A DNA stretch of 64,000 nucleotides from Pseudomonas benzenivorans (lineage in GTDB: Bacteria; Pseudomonadota; Gammaproteobacteria; Pseudomonadales; Pseudomonadaceae): contig NZ_CP073346.1 in the NCBI RefSeq assembly GCF_024397895.1, forward strand, positions 1 to 64,000, written 5' to 3'. The translations under genes and the position numbers were made by a program. Below, one piece after another: positions 59,169 to 64,000 of this stretch. Below the pieces are notes generated by a model. That model worked only from the letters and a program-made list of their open reading frames with translations. It was not told the origin of the DNA and searched no databases. Within the stretch, counting starts at the first letter, position 1. The number at the start of each line of letters is the position of its first letter.

Positions 59169-61126
59169 AGGCTCTGTTCTTCCAGCTCCACCAGCACGCT
59201 TCCCTCGGCGACCATCTCGCCCTCGCCGCAGTACAGCGCCTTGACCGTCCCGGTATGGGGCGCGCGGATGCTGTGCTCCATCTTCATGGCCTCCAGCACC
59301 ACCAGGGCCGCACCGGCCTCGACGGTCTGGCCGGCCTCGACCAGCACCCGGACAATACTGCCGTTCATCGGCGCGGTCAGCCCACCGTGGTGGCTGTGGC
59401 TGGCCTCGACTTCGGCGATCGGGTCGACGCGGCTGATGACATGCAGCTCGCCCTGGTACTGGAGGTACAGGGTATCGCCGCGGCGGATCGCCAGGTGCTG
59501 ACGGCGCTGGCCGTCTCGTTCGACCACCAGCCGTTCGCCTCGCAACTGCGCTGCAGGTGGAGCGGTGTGGCGCAAGCGCACCACCTGGCGCTCGCCGGCG
59601 CAGGCCAGGTGCAGATCGATCTCGGCCGGCAGGCCGGCGCGCCAGCCGCCATTGTGGCCCCAAGGCGAATGGAAGTCCTCGTGCTTGCGCCGCAGCGGCT
59701 CGCCCTGGGCGAAGGCTTCGGCCGCCAGTTGCCAGAACGCGGCGGGCAGGGCGGTCGCTTCCGGCAGCAACTGCTGCTGGTGACGCGGAATGAAGCCGGT
59801 ATCCAGCTCGGCGTCGGCGAAGGCCGGGTGGGCTAGCACGCGGCGCAGGAAGGCCAGGTTGGTCCTGACCCCGCCGACGGCGGTCTCGTCGAGCATGGCC
59901 AGCAGGCGCAGGCGCGCCTCCTCGCGGTTGTCGCCCCAGGCGATCAGCTTGCCCAGCATGGGGTCGTAGAAAGGCGACACCTCGTCGCCCTCGGCCACGC
60001 CCGTATCGACCCGGCGCCCTGGGCCCGACTGGGCCTCGCGATAAAGCCCCAGGGTGCCGGTGGAGGGCAGGAAGTCGTTGTCCGGGTCCTCGGCGTACAG
60101 CCGCACCTCGATGGCGTGGCCGATCAGCGGCACCTGCTCCTGGGTCAGCGGCAGCGGCTCGCCGCGGGCCACGCGGATCTGCCAGGCCACCAGGTCGAGG
60201 CCGGTGATCGCCTCGGTGACCGGGTGTTCCACTTGCAGGCGGGTGTTCATCTCCATGAAGAAGAAGTCGCCGCGTTCGTCCAGCAGGAACTCCACGGTGC
60301 CGGCACCGACATAACCGATGGCCTGGGCGGCCTTGACCGCCGCGTCGCCCATGGCGCGGCGCAGCTCGGGCGTCAGGCCGGGGGCGGGGGCCTCTTCGAC
60401 CACCTTCTGGTGGCGGCGCTGGATCGAGCAGTCGCGCTCGTTGAGGTACAGGCAATGGCCGTGCTGGTCGGCGAACACCTGGATCTCCACGTGGCGCGGC
60501 TTGAGCACGTACTTTTCCACCAGCATGCGCGCATCGCCGAACGAGGACTGCGCCTCGCGCCGGGCACTGGCCAGGGCCTCGGCCAACTCGCTTTCGCGTT
60601 CGACCACCTTCATGCCCTTGCCGCCGCCACCGGCGGCGGCCTTGAGCAGCACCGGGTAGCCGATCACCTCGGCGGCGGCGCGGAAGGTCTCCAGGTCCTG
60701 GGCCTCGCCGTGGTAGCCGGGCACCAGGGGCACGCCGGCCTGTTCCATCAGGGCCTTGGCCGCCGACTTGCTGCCCATGGCGTCGATGGAGGAGGCGGGC
60801 GGGCCGAGGAACACCAGGCCGGCCTGTTCGATGGCGCGGGCGAAGCCGGCGTTCTCGGAGAGAAAGCCATAGCCCGGGTGGATGGCCTGGGCGCCGCTGG
60901 CCTTGGCCGCCGCGATGATAGCGTCGATGCGCAGGTAACTGTCGGCCGGCTTGGCGCCGCCCAGATCGATGGCGATGTCCGCCTCGCGCACATGCCGGGC
61001 ATCGCGGTCGATGGCGCTGTGCACGGCCACGGTGCTGATGCCCATGGCCTTGGCGGTGCGCATCACCCGGCAGGCGATCTCGCCGCGGTTGGCCACCAGC
61101 AGGGTGTCGATATGCTTGAGACTCAT
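59165..61126 (-). CDS. liuD: Methylcrotonyl-CoA carboxylase, biotin-containing alpha subunit
   Basis: The 653-residue biotin carboxylase subunit of 3-methylcrotonyl-CoA carboxylase. It has the N-terminal biotin carboxylase domain (VANRGEIACRV, ATP-grasp GGGGKGMKVV, EMNTRLQVEH) and a C-terminal biotin carrier domain with biotinyl Lys615 in EAMKME. It pairs with LiuB to carboxylate 3-methylcrotonyl-CoA. The ATG overlaps the liuC stop (ATGA), and the longer frame upstream is a shadow of liuC. The REP palindrome arm overlaps the stop codon. Confidence 0.95.
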   Translation of the reverse strand: MSLKHIDTLLVANRGEIACRVMRTAKAMGISTVAVHSAIDRDARHVREADIAIDLGGAKPADSYLRIDAIIAAAKASGAQAIHPGYGFLSENAGFARAIEQAGLVFLGPPASSIDAMGSKSAAKALMEQAGVPLVPGYHGEAQDLETFRAAAEVIGYPVLLKAAAGGGGKGMKVVERESELAEALASARREAQSSFGDARMLVEKYVLKPRHVEIQVFADQHGHCLYLNERDCSIQRRHQKVVEEAPAPGLTPELRRAMGDAAVKAAQAIGYVGAGTVEFLLDERGDFFFMEMNTRLQVEHPVTEAITGLDLVAWQIRVARGEPLPLTQEQVPLIGHAIEVRLYAEDPDNDFLPSTGTLGLYREAQSGPGRRVDTGVAEGDEVSPFYDPMLGKLIAWGDNREEARLRLLAMLDETAVGGVRTNLAFLRRVLAHPAFADAELDTGFIPRHQQQLLPEATALPAAFWQLAAEAFAQGEPLRRKHEDFHSPWGHNGGWRAGLPAEIDLHLACAGERQVVRLRHTAPPAAQLRGERLVVERDGQRRQHLAIRRGDTLYLQYQGELHVISRVDPIAEVEASHSHHGGLTAPMNGSIVRVLVEAGQTVEAGAALVVLEAMKMEHSIRAPHTGTVKALYCGEGEMVAEGSVLVELEEQSL

Positions 61127-61923
61127 GCGTGGGGCTCCTGCCAGGCGGGTTGGCGTTTGTCGAGGAAGGCGCCGAGGCCTTCCTGGCCCTCGGCGCTGAC
61201 GCGGATACGGGCGATGGCGTTCTCGGTGTAGCGGCGCAGCGCCGGGGTCAGCACGCCGCTGCCGACTTCGCGCAGCAGGTCCTTGGTCGCCTTCATGGCC
61301 TGCGGGCTGTTCAGCAGCAGGTTGGCGACCCAGTCGGTGCAGGCCTGGTCCAGTTCGGCGGCCGGGTAGCACTCGGCCAGCAGGCCCAGCTCGCGGGCCC
61401 GTTCGCCACTGAAGCGCTCGGCGGTCAGGGCGTAGCGGCGGGCGGCGCGTTCACCGATCGCCTGGACGACGAAGGGGCTGATCACCGCCGGGGCCAGGCC
61501 GATGCGCACCTCGGACAGGCTGAACAGCGCATCGGTGGCGCCGATGGCCATGTCGCAGCAACTGACCAGGCCGACGGCGCCGCCGAAGGCCGCGCCCTGA
61601 ACCACGGCCAGGGTGGGGATGGGCAGCTTGTGCAGGTTGTACATCAGCTCGGCCAGTTCCCGGGCGTCGCTCAGGTTGGCGTTGTAGTCGAGCGCGGCGG
61701 ACTGCTGCATCCAGGCCAGGTCGGCGCCGGCGGAGAAGTGCTTGCCGCGCCCGCGCAGGACCAGGAAACGCAGGCCCTTGTCGGCCTGCACCTCATCCAG
61801 CGCGAGGATCAGCTCGCGGATCATCTGCGCATTGAAGGCGTTGTTCTTGTCCGGGCGGTTGAGCCAGAGGGTGGCGACGCCGCGCGGATCTCTTTCCAGT
61901 TCGATAGTGGTGAAATCGGTCAT
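61123..61923 (-). CDS. liuC: Methylglutaconyl-CoA hydratase
   Basis: A crotonase-family enzyme that hydrates 3-methylglutaconyl-CoA to HMG-CoA. It is about 266 residues, with the CoA-binding HFSAGADLAWM and QGAAFGGAVGL oxyanion segments. Two ATGs (61929, 61923) are in frame; the second has AGGGA eight bases upstream and is preferred. It overlaps liuD by ATGA and lies 10-16 bases after liuB, so it is within the operon. Confidence 0.94.
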   Translation of the reverse strand: MTDFTTIELERDPRGVATLWLNRPDKNNAFNAQMIRELILALDEVQADKGLRFLVLRGRGKHFSAGADLAWMQQSAALDYNANLSDARELAELMYNLHKLPIPTLAVVQGAAFGGAVGLVSCCDMAIGATDALFSLSEVRIGLAPAVISPFVVQAIGERAARRYALTAERFSGERARELGLLAECYPAAELDQACTDWVANLLLNSPQAMKATKDLLREVGSGVLTPALRRYTENAIARIRVSAEGQEGLGAFLDKRQPAWQEPHA

Positions 61924-61938
61924 GGTCATTTCCCTGGC

Positions 61939-63546
<1,608 letters not shown>

Positions 63547-63557
63547 GTGCGCTTCCT

Positions 63558-63627
63558 GTAGGGTGCGCCGTGCGCACCGTTGCCCTTGTACCGGTGCGCA
63601 CAGCCTGGGCGGCCCAGCGCACCCTAC
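63558..63627. repeat. REP-like extragenic palindrome between liuA and liuB
   Basis: The core GTAGGGTGCGCC...GCGCACC (63558-63578) faces a second arm, GGTGCGCAC...GCGCACCCTAC (63593-63627). The arms match those at 59115-59168. The gap between liuA and liuB holds no other feature. Confidence 0.85.
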
Positions 63628-63630
63628 GGA

Positions 63631-64000
63631 TCACTTGGTTTCGTTGAACAGCTCGCGGCCAATCAGCATGCGCCTGATCTCGCTGGTGCCGGCGCCGATC
63701 TCGTAGAGCTTGGCATCACGCAGCAGGCGGCCGGTGGGGAACTCGTTGATGTAGCCATTGCCGCCGAGGATCTGGATCGCCTCCAGGGCCATCTGGGTGG
63801 CGCGTTCGGCGCTGTAGAGAATCACCCCGGCGGCGTCCTTGCGGGTGGTCTCGCCGCGGTCGCAGGCCTGGGCCACGGCATAGAGGTAGGCACGGCTGGC
63901 GTTGAGCTGGGTGTACATGTCGGCGACCTTGCCCTGGATCAGCTGGAACTCGCCGATGCTCTGGCCGAACTGCTTGCGGTCGTGGATATAGGGCAGCACC
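63631..64000 (-). CDS. liuA: Isovaleryl-CoA dehydrogenase, C-terminal part
   Basis: The last 122 residues of an acyl-CoA dehydrogenase; the rest lies beyond the window. The segment [16 protein letters not shown] has alanine where medium-chain enzymes carry the catalytic Glu (YEGT), as expected for isovaleryl-CoA dehydrogenase, whose catalytic Glu is elsewhere. [13 protein letters not shown] is present. It is upstream of liuB on the same strand, so it should be LiuA, the first step of isovaleryl-CoA breakdown. Confidence 0.92.
   Translation of the reverse strand, partial: VLPYIHDRKQFGQSIGEFQLIQGKVADMYTQLNASRAYLYAVAQACDRGETTRKDAAGVILYSAERATQMALEAIQILGGNGYINEFPTGRLLRDAKLYEIGAGTSEIRRMLIGRELFNETK

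Overview
The window is a GC-rich stretch of a Pseudomonas chromosome. The evidence is the major lipoprotein gene oprI, the secreted lipase lipA with its foldase lif, the fabA-fabB pair beside a PA1611-type hybrid sensor kinase, a selD-selU pair, TgpA, and the leucine-degrading liu operon. It contains no rRNA, tRNA, prophage or CRISPR array. Almost all of it is core genome. The one intact mobile element is an IS1595-family insertion sequence at 40557-41592.

Layout. 1-8.4 kb: the end of a DUF3859-like gene, a chemoreceptor behind a flagellar-type (sigma-28) promoter, fabAB, a hybrid sensor kinase, gpsA, a small membrane protein and sixA. 8.4-18.6 kb: an acyl-CoA ligase, two alpha/beta hydrolases, a truncated glutathione S-transferase remnant, a DUF4892 protein, an AI-2E-family transporter, a patatin-like protein, selD-selU, a small lipoprotein and a flavin reductase-like protein. 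18.6-31.4 kb: a P-type cation ATPase, a second chemoreceptor, the MoxR-DUF58-TgpA envelope operon, a thioesterase, TatD, a lytic transglycosylase and a DoxX protein. 31.4-42 kb: lif and lipA behind a predicted sigma-54 promoter, thpR, greB, an ABC export pair, tesA, an L,D-transpeptidase, the insertion sequence and oprI. 42-56 kb: an unknown membrane-anchored protein, DAHP synthase, a PilZ protein divergent from a thioredoxin, panE, a 5'-nucleotidase, UspA, cysB, a YbiT-type ABC-F protein, ppiC, an orphan PilU-like ATPase, a DJ-1/PfpI protein, a frameshifted VOC protein, a cupin and an acetyltransferase. 56-64 kb: acetoacetyl-CoA synthetase followed by liuE-D-C-B-A on the minus strand, with liuA cut by the window edge.

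How genes work together. FabA makes the cis double bond and FabB elongates that product. SelD supplies selenophosphate to SelU for tRNA 2-selenouridine. Lif folds LipA in the periplasm before type II secretion. MoxR, the DUF58 protein and TgpA form the usual envelope cassette. LiuA-E take isovaleryl-CoA to acetyl-CoA plus acetoacetate, and the neighbouring ligase can activate the acetoacetate.

No clearly new multi-gene system was found. The observations most worth following are: the lipA control region (sigma-54 promoter, a hairpin at the predicted 5' end of the mRNA, an upstream inverted repeat); the IS inserted in the U-tract of the oprI terminator; a truncated GST coupled by ATGA overlap to a DUF4892 gene; an orphan PilU-like ATPase with a charged tail; an unknown protein with an Sm-like C-terminus; and a P-type ATPase lacking the usual M6 aspartate. 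All identifications are by eye from translated sequence. Comparisons with P. aeruginosa gene order are from memory.
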